Origin: Kordiimonas pumila
GTDB taxonomy: Bacteria > Pseudomonadota > Alphaproteobacteria > Sphingomonadales > Kordiimonadaceae
Length of the DNA: 64,000 nt
Reading direction: 5' to 3'
Assembly (NCBI RefSeq): GCF_015240255.1
Contig: NZ_CP061205.1
Location: forward strand, 372,001 to 436,000
Each line of letters starts with the position of its first letter. The stretch's first letter is position 1. The notes beneath the pieces are model-generated. The model was not told the DNA's origin. It did not search any database and was given only the letters and a program-made list of their open reading frames with translations. Shown here piece after piece: positions 1-9,247 of the stretch. The translations under genes and the position numbers were made by a program.

Positions 1-743
1 ATAAAAATTGTTGAACCCTCTAAGACATCCATCACCAAATTGACATCAAAACGCGGCAATAAACGCACCCGCGTACCCGCCAGTAAGGCTGTATTCAGTG
101 AAATGAAGAGTCCGTGTATATGATATAACGGCAGCGTATGGAGCAAGACGTCATTTTTGGTCAAACCCCACACCTGACCAAGCGTCCGAGCATTGCTTAG
201 CAGATTCGCATTACTCAGCATCGCCCCTTTGGACCGCCCAGTAGTGCCAGACGTGTACACAATGGCCGCCAAATCATCACTATCAACCACAACATCATCA
301 ATAGAGCCGCGTTCTCGGAGTTCATTAGCTCGCTTGAAAAACGAACCTCCTCCCTCAGCGTTCAGCGTCAACAAAGCCACACCATTTTCACTCACTATGG
401 CAGAATATTCAGCCTCGCTCGCCGGATCACAAATAACAAGCGCAGGCAAAGCATCGTTAAGAAAATATGTAAATTCTTTAGCGCGGTACCCAGTATTAAG
501 CGGCACAAAGACGGCGCCTTGTCGTAAAACAGCAAGATAAAGAAACACCAACTGCAACGACTTTTCGGCCTGCACTAAAACACGGTCGCCACGTTTAACA
601 CCTGAAGCGTCAAGAGCCCGTGCCGCCAAATCAATTTCATTGATAATTTCCTGGCCACGGAAAGCGCGCCCATCCCATTCAATTACAGCCGTTTCGCCAG
701 AGCCTAGCAACGCCTCTTGTATGGCCGCATACAACCCGCCCAT
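1..743 (-). CDS. matB: Malonyl-CoA synthetase-like acyl-CoA ligase, 3' part outside window
   Basis: Only the N-terminal 247 codons are present; the gene runs leftward off the window. The frame starts at the ATG at 743, behind a GGGAGA ribosome site. Residues 163-172 form the adenylate-forming P-loop (YTSGTTGRSK). The region around residues 56-90 (VLVQAEKSLQ, then PLNTGY) follows the MatB pattern rather than the long-chain FadD pattern. MatB makes malonyl-CoA or methylmalonyl-CoA from the free acid, ATP and CoA in the cytoplasm; the exact acid here is inferred. It is divergent from the FAH-family gene, so it probably shares that control region. A generic medium-chain acyl-CoA ligase is the main alternative. 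Confidence 0.8.
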   Translation of the reverse strand, partial: MGGLYAAIQEALLGSGETAVIEWDGRAFRGQEIINEIDLAARALDASGVKRGDRVLVQAEKSLQLVFLYLAVLRQGAVFVPLNTGYRAKEFTYFLNDALPALVICDPASEAEYSAIVSENGVALLTLNAEGGGSFFKRANELRERGSIDDVVVDSDDLAAIVYTSGTTGRSKGAMLSNANLLSNARTLGQVWGLTKNDVLLHTLPLYHIHGLFISLNTALLAGTRVRLLPRFDVNLVMDVLEGSTIF

Positions 744-858
744 GAAATATTCTCCCACAATTAATGTACATTTGTATATAAAAGCTTGCATATGTTTATA
801 ATATCGATATTTTATAAAGTCTAATTATTTTATCGTTATTTATAAAAAAGGGAGAGGT
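744..858. promoter_or_regulatory. Divergent control region with near-palindrome
   Basis: This A+T-rich spacer separates two divergent catabolic genes. Positions 795-818 read as a near-perfect palindrome centred on AATATCGATATT (800-811), with outer arms TTTATAA and TTATAAA. Such a site fits a dimeric regulator acting on both genes. No convincing -35/-10 pair could be fixed by eye. The regulator is not identified; the AraC protein at 5210 is the nearest candidate. Confidence 0.4.
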
Positions 859-1740
859 ATGCGGTTCATTTCATATTATGAAGCGGGTGATGCTAGGACA
901 GGTGTGATCAACAATGATGAAGTTGTCGATATGGCCGCACTGAATGTGCCAGGCATAACCCAACTTCAGGACCTGATAGACGCTGGTTCCGATGGGCTGG
1001 CTGCCGTTGCACAAGCACTCCAAGGAGGGGACTACGCACTAAAACCGCTCACTGAACTGAAGTTACTCGCTCCAGTGGCGACTTCAGGGAAAAACATATT
1101 TTGCATAGGGCGCAATTTTTTTGGCCATGTTCAAGAAGGCTATAAAGCGCAAGGGCTGGCACTCGATGTCCCTAAGGTACCCCAAATTTTCACAAAACCT
1201 CGCACATCTTTGGCCGCCTCTGGTGAAGACCTAAGCTTCCGGAAAAAGGTTAGCGACCGTATGGATTATGAAGGTGAACTCGGAATCATAATCGCTAAGG
1301 GGGGCCGTGACATCAAACCGGAAAATGCATTCGATCATATTTTCGGTTATACTGTGATCAACGATATCACTGCCCGGGATTTACAACGCAAACACGATCA
1401 ATGGTTTAAAGGAAAAGGCTTAGATCAATCCTGCCCAATGGGCCCTTGGATCATTACGAAAGATGAAGTGACAGATATTCAAACGGTCGAGATTCTCACC
1501 ACTGTGAACGGAGAAACACGCCAATCTGCCAAAGTTTCACAGATGATCTTTGATATTCCGACAATCTTGGCTGAACTTTCCCGCGGCATGACCCTTGAAG
1601 CAGGTGATATAATCGCCACGGGCACACCGGAAGGTGTCGGTTATGCCATGGCGACACCGCAATATCTCAAGAACGGTGATATTGTAACTGTTGCCATCAG
1701 CGGTGTGGGCGAGCTCACCAATCGGATTACAATAAGTTGA
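859..1740 (+). CDS. Fumarylacetoacetate hydrolase (FAH) family enzyme
   Basis: This 293-residue protein belongs to the FAH fold, which covers 2-keto-4-pentenoate hydratases, acylpyruvate hydrolases and oxaloacetate decarboxylases acting on beta-diketo or enol acids with Mg2+ or Mn2+. The metal-binding acids are visible: E138 and E140 in DYEGELG, and D169 in INDITARD. The C-terminal signature TGTPEGVG lies at 254-261. The start is set by the AAGGGAGAG ribosome site directly upstream. It opens a rightward run of catabolic genes and faces the MatB-like ligase. The family is certain; the substrate is not, and cleavage of a C-C bond in an oxo acid is inferred. Confidence 0.9.
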   Translation: MRFISYYEAGDARTGVINNDEVVDMAALNVPGITQLQDLIDAGSDGLAAVAQALQGGDYALKPLTELKLLAPVATSGKNIFCIGRNFFGHVQEGYKAQGLALDVPKVPQIFTKPRTSLAASGEDLSFRKKVSDRMDYEGELGIIIAKGGRDIKPENAFDHIFGYTVINDITARDLQRKHDQWFKGKGLDQSCPMGPWIITKDEVTDIQTVEILTTVNGETRQSAKVSQMIFDIPTILAELSRGMTLEAGDIIATGTPEGVGYAMATPQYLKNGDIVTVAISGVGELTNRITIS

Positions 1741-1770
1741 TGTCTGCATCACCATATAATTGAGATCACT

Positions 1771-2007
1771 ATGATAACCGAAATACCAAGTGAAAAAACC
1801 ATCTCGTCAAATTCAAGGCAAAAGTGCTCTTGCGGTAACGCCACTACATCGCAAGTGAAGCTAAAAGCGGTACGCTTCCGGTCTGAACAAAGTTTTTTCA
1901 AAGCTGCTTTTCTATTCACGCTTGCCGTTTATGCGCTTGTGAAGAACCAAGCAGAGACGGGGTTAAACACCCGTACTAACAACAAAAAATTATTGGGAAT
2001 GATTTAA
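1771..2007 (+). CDS. Doubtful small ORF, 78 residues
   Basis: This open frame fills the spacer between the FAH gene and the dehydratase gene and stops two bases before the next start. It has a single hydrophobic stretch around residues 42-58 and two Cys residues near residue 20. The upstream GAG is a weak ribosome site. I recognise no family, and the composition is unremarkable. It may be a small membrane-associated protein, or simply leader sequence for the next gene. Codon use does not settle the question. Confidence 0.22.
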   Translation: MITEIPSEKTISSNSRQKCSCGNATTSQVKLKAVRFRSEQSFFKAAFLFTLAVYALVKNQAETGLNTRTNNKKLLGMI

Positions 2008-2009
2008 AT

Positions 2010-3182
2010 ATGCGCATCCTAGACATACGCGAAGCGGCGTTACCAATGCGAAGCGATCTGCGAAACTCAGTATTCTCTTTCTCTGAGATGACAGTTTCGA
2101 TCGTTGCTGTTTTGACTGACAAGACTGTTGAGGGGGTACCGGTTATCGGATATGCTTTCAACTCAATTGGTCGGTATGCATGTGGCGACGCCATGCGTTC
2201 CCGCTTCATACCTAGACTACTACAGGCCGCACCAGAAACATTACTTGATAAAGATAGCTGGCTTGATCCAGCGAAAGCATTAGCATGCATGCTGGTCGGT
2301 GAAAAATGTGGCGGAGATGCGGGCCGGGCAGTTCCTATAGGTACAATAGAAACTGCCCTTTGGGATGCAGTAGCAAAAGCTCGACGCCTTCCATTATCTG
2401 AACTTATCTCTCAGTCTTGGCGGCAACGCCCTATGGAAGCTCGAGTACCATGCTATGTTGGTGGTGGATGGTACCGTCCTGACAGCAAGCCGGGAGACGT
2501 GACCGAAGAGCTTCAACGTCATTTGGATGCAGGCTACACCCATATGAAGATCAAAGTTGGTGGCCTATCGCTTGCTGAGGATATTGGCCGCGTAGAAGAA
2601 GCCTTAAAGCTTTTAGGTAACCCGCAGCGGCTAGCAGTTGATGCCAATGGCCGCTTTTCGACTAGCGAAGCACTGGAGTATGCAGAAGCCCTTGCCCCAT
2701 TCAACCTGCGCTGGTTCGAAGAACCATGCCACCCAAATGATTTCGAGGCATCAGCTGCAATCTCGGCTGCCTATCCAGGCGCACTTGCCACTGGTGAAAA
2801 CCTCTTCAGCACCCAAGACGTACGAAATCAGATACGCTTTGGCCGCTGGCGCAAGGATCGCGACTATTTACAAATGGATCCACCGCAAATCTATGGCGTT
2901 GGTACATATGCAAATCTTGTCACTGAACTTGCCGCGGAAGGATGGGACTACAGCCGACACTTCCCTCATGGTGGCAACCAAATGTCTCTCGCTCTAGTGG
3001 CTGGCCTCGGACTTGGTAGCTGCGAATCTTATCCAGGATTTTTTGGAGCTTTCGGCGGTTACGCCGATGATTGTGACATGTTCGACGGCTGGATGACCAC
3101 TCCGCAGCGCCCCGGCATCGGTTTCGAGGGCCAGAGTAAATTATACACTCTGATGCGTGAAGTGTCAGCAGATTGGAACTGA
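2010..3182 (+). CDS. Enolase-superfamily sugar-acid dehydratase, TarD-like
   Basis: This 390-residue protein has the mandelate racemase/muconate lactonizing layout and resembles D-tartrate dehydratase (TarD) in length and motifs. The KxK motif is K180/K182. The Mg2+ ligands are D211 (VDANGRF), E237 or E238 (WFEEP) and E263 (TGENLF). The general acid/base histidine is H320 in RHFPHGG. Known relatives remove water from hydroxy acids to give 2-oxo acids, and such a product would suit the neighbouring FAH enzyme. D-tartrate itself is not assured, because specificity loops cannot be judged here. GGGAATG upstream of the ATG is the likely ribosome site. Confidence 0.85.
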   Translation: MRILDIREAALPMRSDLRNSVFSFSEMTVSIVAVLTDKTVEGVPVIGYAFNSIGRYACGDAMRSRFIPRLLQAAPETLLDKDSWLDPAKALACMLVGEKCGGDAGRAVPIGTIETALWDAVAKARRLPLSELISQSWRQRPMEARVPCYVGGGWYRPDSKPGDVTEELQRHLDAGYTHMKIKVGGLSLAEDIGRVEEALKLLGNPQRLAVDANGRFSTSEALEYAEALAPFNLRWFEEPCHPNDFEASAAISAAYPGALATGENLFSTQDVRNQIRFGRWRKDRDYLQMDPPQIYGVGTYANLVTELAAEGWDYSRHFPHGGNQMSLALVAGLGLGSCESYPGFFGAFGGYADDCDMFDGWMTTPQRPGIGFEGQSKLYTLMREVSADWN

Positions 3183-3272
3183 TAACCATAATCCAAAAAA
3201 ACTGGGGCATGCTTGCAATAGCGCCGTCTCTAGGGCTTCAGAAAAATAGATATTAATTAAAGGAACTATGGA

Positions 3273-5069
3273 ATGAACCATAAGAATCAAAACCCGACAG
3301 AAACTGACTCTGCCTTATCGGCTGACATGCCAGAACCTGTTTACGCAGATGGCATGCGCATCCTGTGGGATGCGCCGATTCCAATGAGCGATGGTGTTAT
3401 CCTGCGTGCAGATATCTTCCTTCCAGTAAAGGCAGGCCGTTATGCTGCCCTTATTTCCTACGGCGCATACGGGAAGGGTGTACCAATGCAGGTGGGCTAT
3501 AAAAGCCAATATGACCGTATGGTAAAAGCCTACCCTGAGATCGCCGAAGGCTCCACGAACAAATATATGAATTGGGAGGTTGTCGACCCTGAAAAATGGG
3601 TTCCAGATGATTTTATTTGTATCCGTGTTGATAGTCGCGGTGCAGGACGCTCACCAGGCGTTCTTGACCCAACTTCAGAACAGGAAACAAAAGACATATA
3701 CGACTGCATTGAATGGACCGCAACACAACCATGGAGCAATGGTAAGGTTGGGATGAACGGCATTTCTTATTATGCAACCAATCAACTGAAAGTTGCCGCG
3801 CTGCGCCCTCCACACCTTGCGGCGATTTGCGTCTGGGAAGGTTTCGTTGACAGTTACCGGGACGCCGCAAGGCACGGCGGTATCCTATCCCAGTTTGGAG
3901 CCGGATGGTTTGGCCGCCAAGTGCTAAAGATTCAGCACGGATATGGTGAACGTGGAATGCGGAACCCGAATAATGGCGAATTGGTCAGCGGGCCAGAAAC
4001 TCTATCAGACGAGGAACTTGAGAAAAACCGCGCTACACCAATGACTGACGCCGTCCTAAATCATCCACTAGACGACGAATTTTATGCACCGCGTAAGCCA
4101 GACGTCAGCCGCATAGAAGTGCCACTGCTATCAGCGGCCAACTGGGGTGGCATGGGCGTTCACCCTCGGGGAAATTTCGAGGGTTATCTTGATGCTGGCA
4201 CCAACCAGAAGTGGCTTGAAGTACACGGGGATAGTCACTTTAGCCCTTTTTACCGTAATGAAGGCCTTGCCCTTCAGAAGCGCTTCCTTGGCCATTTCTT
4301 ACAAGGTAGAGACACGGGCTGGGACCGCCAGCCACCAGTACAATTGCAGATTCGGCGCCCCGGTGAGCATTTCACGATCCGCGACGAACACGAATGGCCA
4401 CTCGCACGAACCCAGTGGACAAAATACTTTCTAAATTCAGAAACGTGCACTCTGGATACCTCACCAACTACCGGAACAAGCATCACATACAGCACTACCG
4501 ATGACGGCATCACCTTTACGCTACCGCCTACAGATAAAGAAGTAGAAATCACTGGCCCTGTAGCAGCCAGACTGGTTGTATCATCACAAACGACTGATGC
4601 AGATATTTTTCTAGCGCTACGCTTGTTTGCACCTGACGGCAAAGAGGTTTTGTTTATTGGCTCTAACGATCCACGCGTTCCAATTGGCTTGGGCTGGCTA
4701 CGCGCCTCACACCGAAAGTTAGACGAGGATAAATCACTTCCGTATAGGCCATACCACACGCACGATGAACAACAGCCACTCATACCTGGTGAACCTGTCG
4801 TGCTCGACATCGAAATTCTACCAACCTGTATCGTAGTTCCGCCCGGATATACATTGGCTTTGAACATTCGAGGCTGTGACTACGACCACGGTTTAGGAGA
4901 CACTGATTTTAAGGACCAGCCTTATCCAATGACCGGTGTTGGTCCCTTCCGCCATGAGGACCCAAGGGACCGACCTCCAGAAATATTTGGTGGGGAAAAT
5001 ACTCTTCATTTTGATGAGGGTAACGAGCCATTCCTTCTTCTGCCGATTATTCCTTCCTCAGACGCATAA
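3273..5069 (+). CDS. CocE/NonD-type S15 family hydrolase
   Basis: This 598-residue serine hydrolase has an N-terminal alpha/beta hydrolase domain with the nucleophile elbow GMNGISYY (Ser165). The upstream motif VDSRGAGRSPG (about 119-129) is typical of the S15/CocE group. The C-terminal third (about 385-590) matches the jelly-roll non-catalytic domain of X-Pro dipeptidyl peptidases. Relatives cleave esters, amides or acyl groups from varied substrates (cocaine esterase, cephalosporin acylases). No signal peptide is visible, so it should be cytoplasmic. It lies in the run of catabolic genes and may release an acid used by them; that role is inferred. The start follows AAAGGAAC. Confidence 0.88.
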   Translation: MNHKNQNPTETDSALSADMPEPVYADGMRILWDAPIPMSDGVILRADIFLPVKAGRYAALISYGAYGKGVPMQVGYKSQYDRMVKAYPEIAEGSTNKYMNWEVVDPEKWVPDDFICIRVDSRGAGRSPGVLDPTSEQETKDIYDCIEWTATQPWSNGKVGMNGISYYATNQLKVAALRPPHLAAICVWEGFVDSYRDAARHGGILSQFGAGWFGRQVLKIQHGYGERGMRNPNNGELVSGPETLSDEELEKNRATPMTDAVLNHPLDDEFYAPRKPDVSRIEVPLLSAANWGGMGVHPRGNFEGYLDAGTNQKWLEVHGDSHFSPFYRNEGLALQKRFLGHFLQGRDTGWDRQPPVQLQIRRPGEHFTIRDEHEWPLARTQWTKYFLNSETCTLDTSPTTGTSITYSTTDDGITFTLPPTDKEVEITGPVAARLVVSSQTTDADIFLALRLFAPDGKEVLFIGSNDPRVPIGLGWLRASHRKLDEDKSLPYRPYHTHDEQQPLIPGEPVVLDIEILPTCIVVPPGYTLALNIRGCDYDHGLGDTDFKDQPYPMTGVGPFRHEDPRDRPPEIFGGENTLHFDEGNEPFLLLPIIPSSDA

Positions 5070-5168
5070 TCGTAGGCGTCGCAGTCAGAGGCACAAAAGG
5101 GACATTTAACGGAAGAACAACATTGCAACGGCACCTCTGCAAGTGGTTGACGATTTAAGAAAACATCG

Positions 5169-5191
5169 GAGGGCGAAAATCGCCCTCTTTA
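5169..5191 (+). terminator. Hairpin with short T-run after the hydrolase gene
   Basis: A perfect 7-bp stem (GAGGGCG / CGCCCTC) with loop AAAAT is followed by TTT. It lies 100 bases after the hydrolase stop and only 19 bases before the AraC start, so it could end the upstream transcript or act in the AraC leader. The T-run is short. Confidence 0.55.
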
Positions 5192-5209
5192 ATCCGGGGA
5201 GAACATTCA

Positions 5210-6016
5210 ATGACGCAAAACACCAGTCAATTCGTTCCGCAAAGCTTTACAAGCCTCGACAGAATTATGTGGATTACACCAGACCGGCTTTTTTATGCCG
5301 GCTTATTAGGAGCGCCATGTAAACAAGCTCATGGCGCTATCGTTGCTCACGTCGCTATTGATGGTTTACTGCACATAAGATTGGATGGTGGGGAATGGCA
5401 AAAGACCGAAGTTGCAATTATCCAGCCCCAAACCCCCTATGAAATTTCTTGCGAAGGGCGTCATGTGCTTAATGTCCTGATCGAACCTGAAACGGTTGAC
5501 ATGAACAAACTACCTCCCTTTCTCCAAGGCTATGGCGCCATATACGCTCCAGAATTTGCCACTCATGTCCGCAAAGTGCACAGCCAGATTATTGCGAACC
5601 ACGGTACAATTAATCTGCACCCAACCGACTTCGATTTGGCTTTTTTTAGCAAACCGTTGCCCCCACGCGCGCTTGACCAGCGTATTGCAAGTGTACTGGA
5701 AAACATCAGAGATAATCCATCTGATGCAATCGCGGCTACAGAATATGCTTCGCAAGCGAACTTATCATTCTCTCGGTTTTTGCATTTATTCAAAGAACAG
5801 GTTGGCCTGCCCTTTCGCAAGGTCAGAACATGGAAACGCGCGCGCAGCCTACTACATCATGTGCACACTGACATAAACCTCGTATATGTTGCACTAGACA
5901 TTGGTTACCCTGACTCAACGCACTTCAGTCACTCGATACGCCAGGTTTACGGCCTGACACCAAGAGACATCATCGCAGGCTCAAGAAAACTGCGCGTTAT
6001 TGCACACGCACCGTAA
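5210..6016 (+). CDS. AraC-family transcriptional regulator
   Basis: This 268-residue protein has an N-terminal cupin-like sensing half and a C-terminal AraC double helix-turn-helix (about 165-260). The second HTH is recognisable by ALDIGYPDSTHFSHSI, close to the family consensus GFxDxSHFSRxF. GGGGAGA before the ATG is a strong ribosome site. It sits among catabolic genes in the same orientation, which suggests local control of the cluster, possibly through the palindrome at 795-818 or the spacer at 6017-6253. The inducer is unknown. Confidence 0.9.
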   Translation: MTQNTSQFVPQSFTSLDRIMWITPDRLFYAGLLGAPCKQAHGAIVAHVAIDGLLHIRLDGGEWQKTEVAIIQPQTPYEISCEGRHVLNVLIEPETVDMNKLPPFLQGYGAIYAPEFATHVRKVHSQIIANHGTINLHPTDFDLAFFSKPLPPRALDQRIASVLENIRDNPSDAIAATEYASQANLSFSRFLHLFKEQVGLPFRKVRTWKRARSLLHHVHTDINLVYVALDIGYPDSTHFSHSIRQVYGLTPRDIIAGSRKLRVIAHAP

Positions 6017-6253
6017 GGTTGCGTGACGTCTTTATATAAGCCGATCACGCCAGCCAGTTTGCGCAAGACACCCCCGTTCACACCGAGCAAAATGGCTACC
6101 TTGATCAACGTCATATGAAATGAGTTTACAGTGTTCAAAGATTTATTTGTCTCACCGTGCCAACGTATTTCATCGGAATTTTGTATGCCGTTACCGAATG
6201 CCTAAATTATTCAGGGCCTTCATCTAACAGCCTAAAACAAGAGTAACTAATCC

Positions 6254-7423
6254 ATGATTGAGCTTCCCCCCATTCCGCACTATTTCAGCAGCGAACATGA
6301 ACAGTACCGCTCATCTCTTCGCGAATTTGTTAATCGTGAGATCGTTCCGTTCGTTAATGACTGGGACGAAGCCGAGACATTCCCGCGTGACCTCTACCGA
6401 AAATTCGGAGACTTAGGCGCTCTCGGCATCGGATACGAAGAGCATCTTGGGGGTACACCTTCAGATATTTTCTTTCATCTTATTACATCTGAAGAAGTTG
6501 CACGGGCAGGCTGTGGCGGATTATCCGCGTCCCTCCTATCTCACACAATAGGCTTACCGCCAGTTGCAGCTTATGGCAGCGATGCGCTCAAAGAACGAGT
6601 GGTACCGTCTGTATTGTCAGGTGAAAAAATTGCAGCGCTCGCCGTTACAGAACCAGGCGGTGGCTCTGACGTTGCATCCCTGAAATGCACCGCTTTTCGC
6701 GATGGTGAATATTATGTACTTAACGGCGAAAAAACCTTTATCACTTCAGGTATGCGGGCGGATTTCATTACCGTAGCCGCACGCACAAACAAAGGATCAA
6801 AAGGAGCTGGTGGCGTCTCTGCTCTTCTTGTTGAAGCTAATACACCCGGCTTGACCCGTACACCACTGAAAAAAATGGGGTGGTGGTGCTCCGATACTGC
6901 CCACCTGCACTTCGAAAACGTGCGCGTACCGGTTAGCAATCTTCTTGGTGTCGAGCATGAGGGTTTTAAAGTTTTCATGAAGAACTTCAACAGCGAGCGT
7001 TTATCCATGTCTGCTGCCGCATGCGCCTATGCACAGGCGTGTTTTGACGAGGCCTTGGAGTGGGCACAAGAGAGAGTAACTTTCGGAAAATCATTATCCC
7101 AGCACCAGGTCATACGGCATAAACTTGTAGATATGGCATTGCAAGTCAACTCAGCGCGTACCTTCATCTATGAACTTGCATGGCAGCTTGAGCACAAACA
7201 CGGCAATCCAGACCTTCTGGTTGCACGGACCTGCATGGCAAAAATACTCTCGACACGGGCCATGCAATTCTGTGCCGACCAAGCAGTCCAGATCCTTGGG
7301 GGTATGGGTTATATGCGTGGTACTCGTTCCGAGCGTATCTACCGCGAGGCAAAAGTAATGATCATTGGTGGCGGCTCTGAAGAAGTCTTGAAAGACCTCA
7401 CTGCTCGTCAATTAGGCATCTGA
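6254..7423 (+). CDS. Acyl-CoA dehydrogenase
   Basis: This 389-residue FAD enzyme introduces the alpha-beta double bond into an acyl-CoA and passes electrons to ETF. Family signatures are AVTEPGGGSD (about 130-139), GEKTFITSG (158-166) and the C-terminal GGMGYMRG / RIYREAKV block (349-368). At the place where MCAD-type enzymes carry the catalytic Glu, this protein reads IIGGGSEE, so that Glu is absent. As in long-chain and isovaleryl-CoA dehydrogenases, the base is probably in helix G; E266 (CFDEALEW) is the candidate. Its place before a biotin carboxylase and a hydratase suggests an isovaleryl-, citronellyl- or similar branched acyl-CoA. Confidence 0.93.
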   Translation: MIELPPIPHYFSSEHEQYRSSLREFVNREIVPFVNDWDEAETFPRDLYRKFGDLGALGIGYEEHLGGTPSDIFFHLITSEEVARAGCGGLSASLLSHTIGLPPVAAYGSDALKERVVPSVLSGEKIAALAVTEPGGGSDVASLKCTAFRDGEYYVLNGEKTFITSGMRADFITVAARTNKGSKGAGGVSALLVEANTPGLTRTPLKKMGWWCSDTAHLHFENVRVPVSNLLGVEHEGFKVFMKNFNSERLSMSAAACAYAQACFDEALEWAQERVTFGKSLSQHQVIRHKLVDMALQVNSARTFIYELAWQLEHKHGNPDLLVARTCMAKILSTRAMQFCADQAVQILGGMGYMRGTRSERIYREAKVMIIGGGSEEVLKDLTARQLGI

Positions 7424-7433
7424 GGTTATACCT

Positions 7434-8234
7434 ATGAATAAGCTTGCGGCCGACCTGATGGCAGAATACAGCAACTTGGCAAACCTATGTGAAACTTTGT
7501 CTGCTGAGCAGTGGAGTCAACACACGGATTTCTACGGGTGGACACCATGGGACGAAATCGCCCACCTATTGTTCTTTGATGAAGCCGCTTTGTGGGCGAT
7601 AAATGATGTTGCACGCTTCGGAGTAGAAACGGCTGACCTCGGACGTGAGATCGCTGCCGGAGAAGAGATGAGCGGCATCACTCGTCGCCGTTATAACCAT
7701 CTGGCAGGTCCAAAACTTTTAGCACTATGGCGCCAACGGCACGAGAAACTGGTTGCTACCCTTAGGGATCTTGACCCCAAAACTCGCGTGCCATGGTATG
7801 GCCCTTCTATGAGTGCTCGATCTTTTGCAACCGCGCGGCTAATGGAAACATGGGCACATGGGCAGGACATTTGGGATATGCTTGGGCAAGAACGGACGTC
7901 AAATTCTGGTCTAAAACATATCACACATCTAGGCGTGACAACTTATACTTGGACCTTTATCAACCGAAAGCTCGTAGTGCCAGAACCTGTACCTTACGTG
8001 AACTTGCAAGCACCTAACGGAGAACAATGGGCGTGGGGTGAGCCATCGGAACAAAATTATGTGCAAGGTCCGGCCCTTGATTTCGCCCTACTCGTTACAC
8101 AGCGCCGTAATCGTGAAGACACAAAGCTGACATGGGCAGGAGACGCAGCTGACCAATGGACACAGTTTGCTCAATGTTTCGCTGGAGAACCCGCAGACAG
8201 CCCGCCAGCTGGCGTGCGTGTCTCACACACCTAA
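7434..8234 (+). CDS. TIGR03084-type DinB/maleylpyruvate isomerase-like protein
   Basis: This 266-residue protein resembles the TIGR03084 family, a branch of the DinB/mycothiol-dependent maleylpyruvate isomerase fold that binds a metal through helix-bundle histidines. Candidate ligands are the His in WDEIAHLLFFDE (about residue 43) and in METWAHGQDI (about residue 142). It starts 10 bases after the dehydrogenase stop, so the two are surely co-transcribed. Members of this family commonly accompany acyl-CoA dehydrogenase and carboxylase genes, but their reaction is not known to me. A thiol-dependent isomerase role is possible but unproven. Confidence 0.7.
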   Translation: MNKLAADLMAEYSNLANLCETLSAEQWSQHTDFYGWTPWDEIAHLLFFDEAALWAINDVARFGVETADLGREIAAGEEMSGITRRRYNHLAGPKLLALWRQRHEKLVATLRDLDPKTRVPWYGPSMSARSFATARLMETWAHGQDIWDMLGQERTSNSGLKHITHLGVTTYTWTFINRKLVVPEPVPYVNLQAPNGEQWAWGEPSEQNYVQGPALDFALLVTQRRNREDTKLTWAGDAADQWTQFAQCFAGEPADSPPAGVRVSHT

Positions 8235-8236
8235 GT

Positions 8237-9130
8237 ATGGTGGCACGTTTGAACGGCGTCGAGTTAACCTTAGAGCTTGCACCTCACATTGCCCCACTGC
8301 TGGCTCAGCGCACTAAAAACCTGGCAGAATATACACCCGCCGACCTCACTTTTGGTAACCTCTGGCTTTTTCGCCGTGAACACCAATGGCGCTGGCATGA
8401 CGGATCTTGGCCATATATTAGCGGGCTAAGCTACGACAGGCAAAGCATTGCTTTGCCTTTGTTCGACCTGAAACATGCGCCAATAGACATCATTCGTACT
8501 CTTATAGCCAATCATGGCCCCCTCTTTCCTTTATGCCGGCATGAAATAGGTACAGTGGGCAATACAGGATTTGAGCTGACAAATAACCGCGATGACGCAG
8601 ACTACATTTATCAAGCACAAGCTTTCCGCACTTATAAAGGACGCGCACTACGCAAAAAGGCAAACTTAATGGCACAGCTGATTTCAGCCCATACTATTGA
8701 AGTAAAACCCTATGGCACCCACATGCGCCATATCGCTCTCAGCGTACTCAATGACTGGATGCAGGAAAAGGGCAAAGCGCACGGCGATGCTGACGAAGAT
8801 GCCTGTAAAGACGCCCTAAATCTGGCACCTGAACTCAGGCTACAGGGGTTTCTATACCTTGCAGATAAACAACCCGCAGGCTTTTTACTTGCCGAGCCAT
8901 TGCAGGAAGGCGTCTGGGCAATCAGATTTGCAAAGGGTTTGGCGCGCTTTAAGGGTATTTCTCAGTACATGTTCCACCACTTCGCTTGCCAGGATAAGGC
9001 TGAAGACGGCTTTGTCGTGAACTGGCTAAACTTTGAGCAGGATCTTGGGTTAGCTAACTTCCGGCACACGAAAACAAGCTATCGTCCAGCTTTTTTACTT
9101 CCTAAATGGCGCCTTTTTTCATCTACGTAG
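8237..9130 (+). CDS. DUF2156 / GNAT-like LPG-synthase C-terminal family protein
   Basis: The ATG at 8237 is preferred because it lies two bases after the preceding stop; an upstream extension to 8156 would be read inside the previous gene. The resulting 297-residue protein shows the DUF2156 pattern: LTFGNLWLFRR near residue 35, YIYQAQAFRTYKGRALRKKAN in the centre, and WLNFEQDLGLANFR near the C-terminus. This family shares the GNAT-like fold of the phosphatidylglycerol lysyltransferase C-terminal domain and so may transfer an acyl or aminoacyl group. Its role inside an acyl-CoA operon is unknown. No membrane segments are seen. Confidence 0.72.
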   Translation: MVARLNGVELTLELAPHIAPLLAQRTKNLAEYTPADLTFGNLWLFRREHQWRWHDGSWPYISGLSYDRQSIALPLFDLKHAPIDIIRTLIANHGPLFPLCRHEIGTVGNTGFELTNNRDDADYIYQAQAFRTYKGRALRKKANLMAQLISAHTIEVKPYGTHMRHIALSVLNDWMQEKGKAHGDADEDACKDALNLAPELRLQGFLYLADKQPAGFLLAEPLQEGVWAIRFAKGLARFKGISQYMFHHFACQDKAEDGFVVNWLNFEQDLGLANFRHTKTSYRPAFLLPKWRLFSST

Positions 9131-9247
9131 TCATCTGGTTCAACACGGTGCCTTTACATTCTATCAGCCACTTCACACAAGACCCCTAAATCAAGCTGGC
9201 TTAGGCTCAAGCAATATCACAGCAAACGAGATCAGAACCAACTAGTC

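Noticed and set aside
4274-4867. Long open frame on the minus strand inside the CocE-type hydrolase gene
   Set aside because: It lies wholly opposite a gene with clear family motifs, has no ribosome site or recognisable domain, and is a reading shadow.
6254-7423. Inactive acyl-CoA dehydrogenase because the MCAD-type Glu is replaced by Gly
   Set aside because: Long-chain and isovaleryl-type dehydrogenases place the base in another helix, and E266 is available there.
8156-8236. Upstream extension of the DUF2156 gene
   Set aside because: These codons overlap the previous gene, and a start directly after that gene's stop gives the expected family N-terminus.
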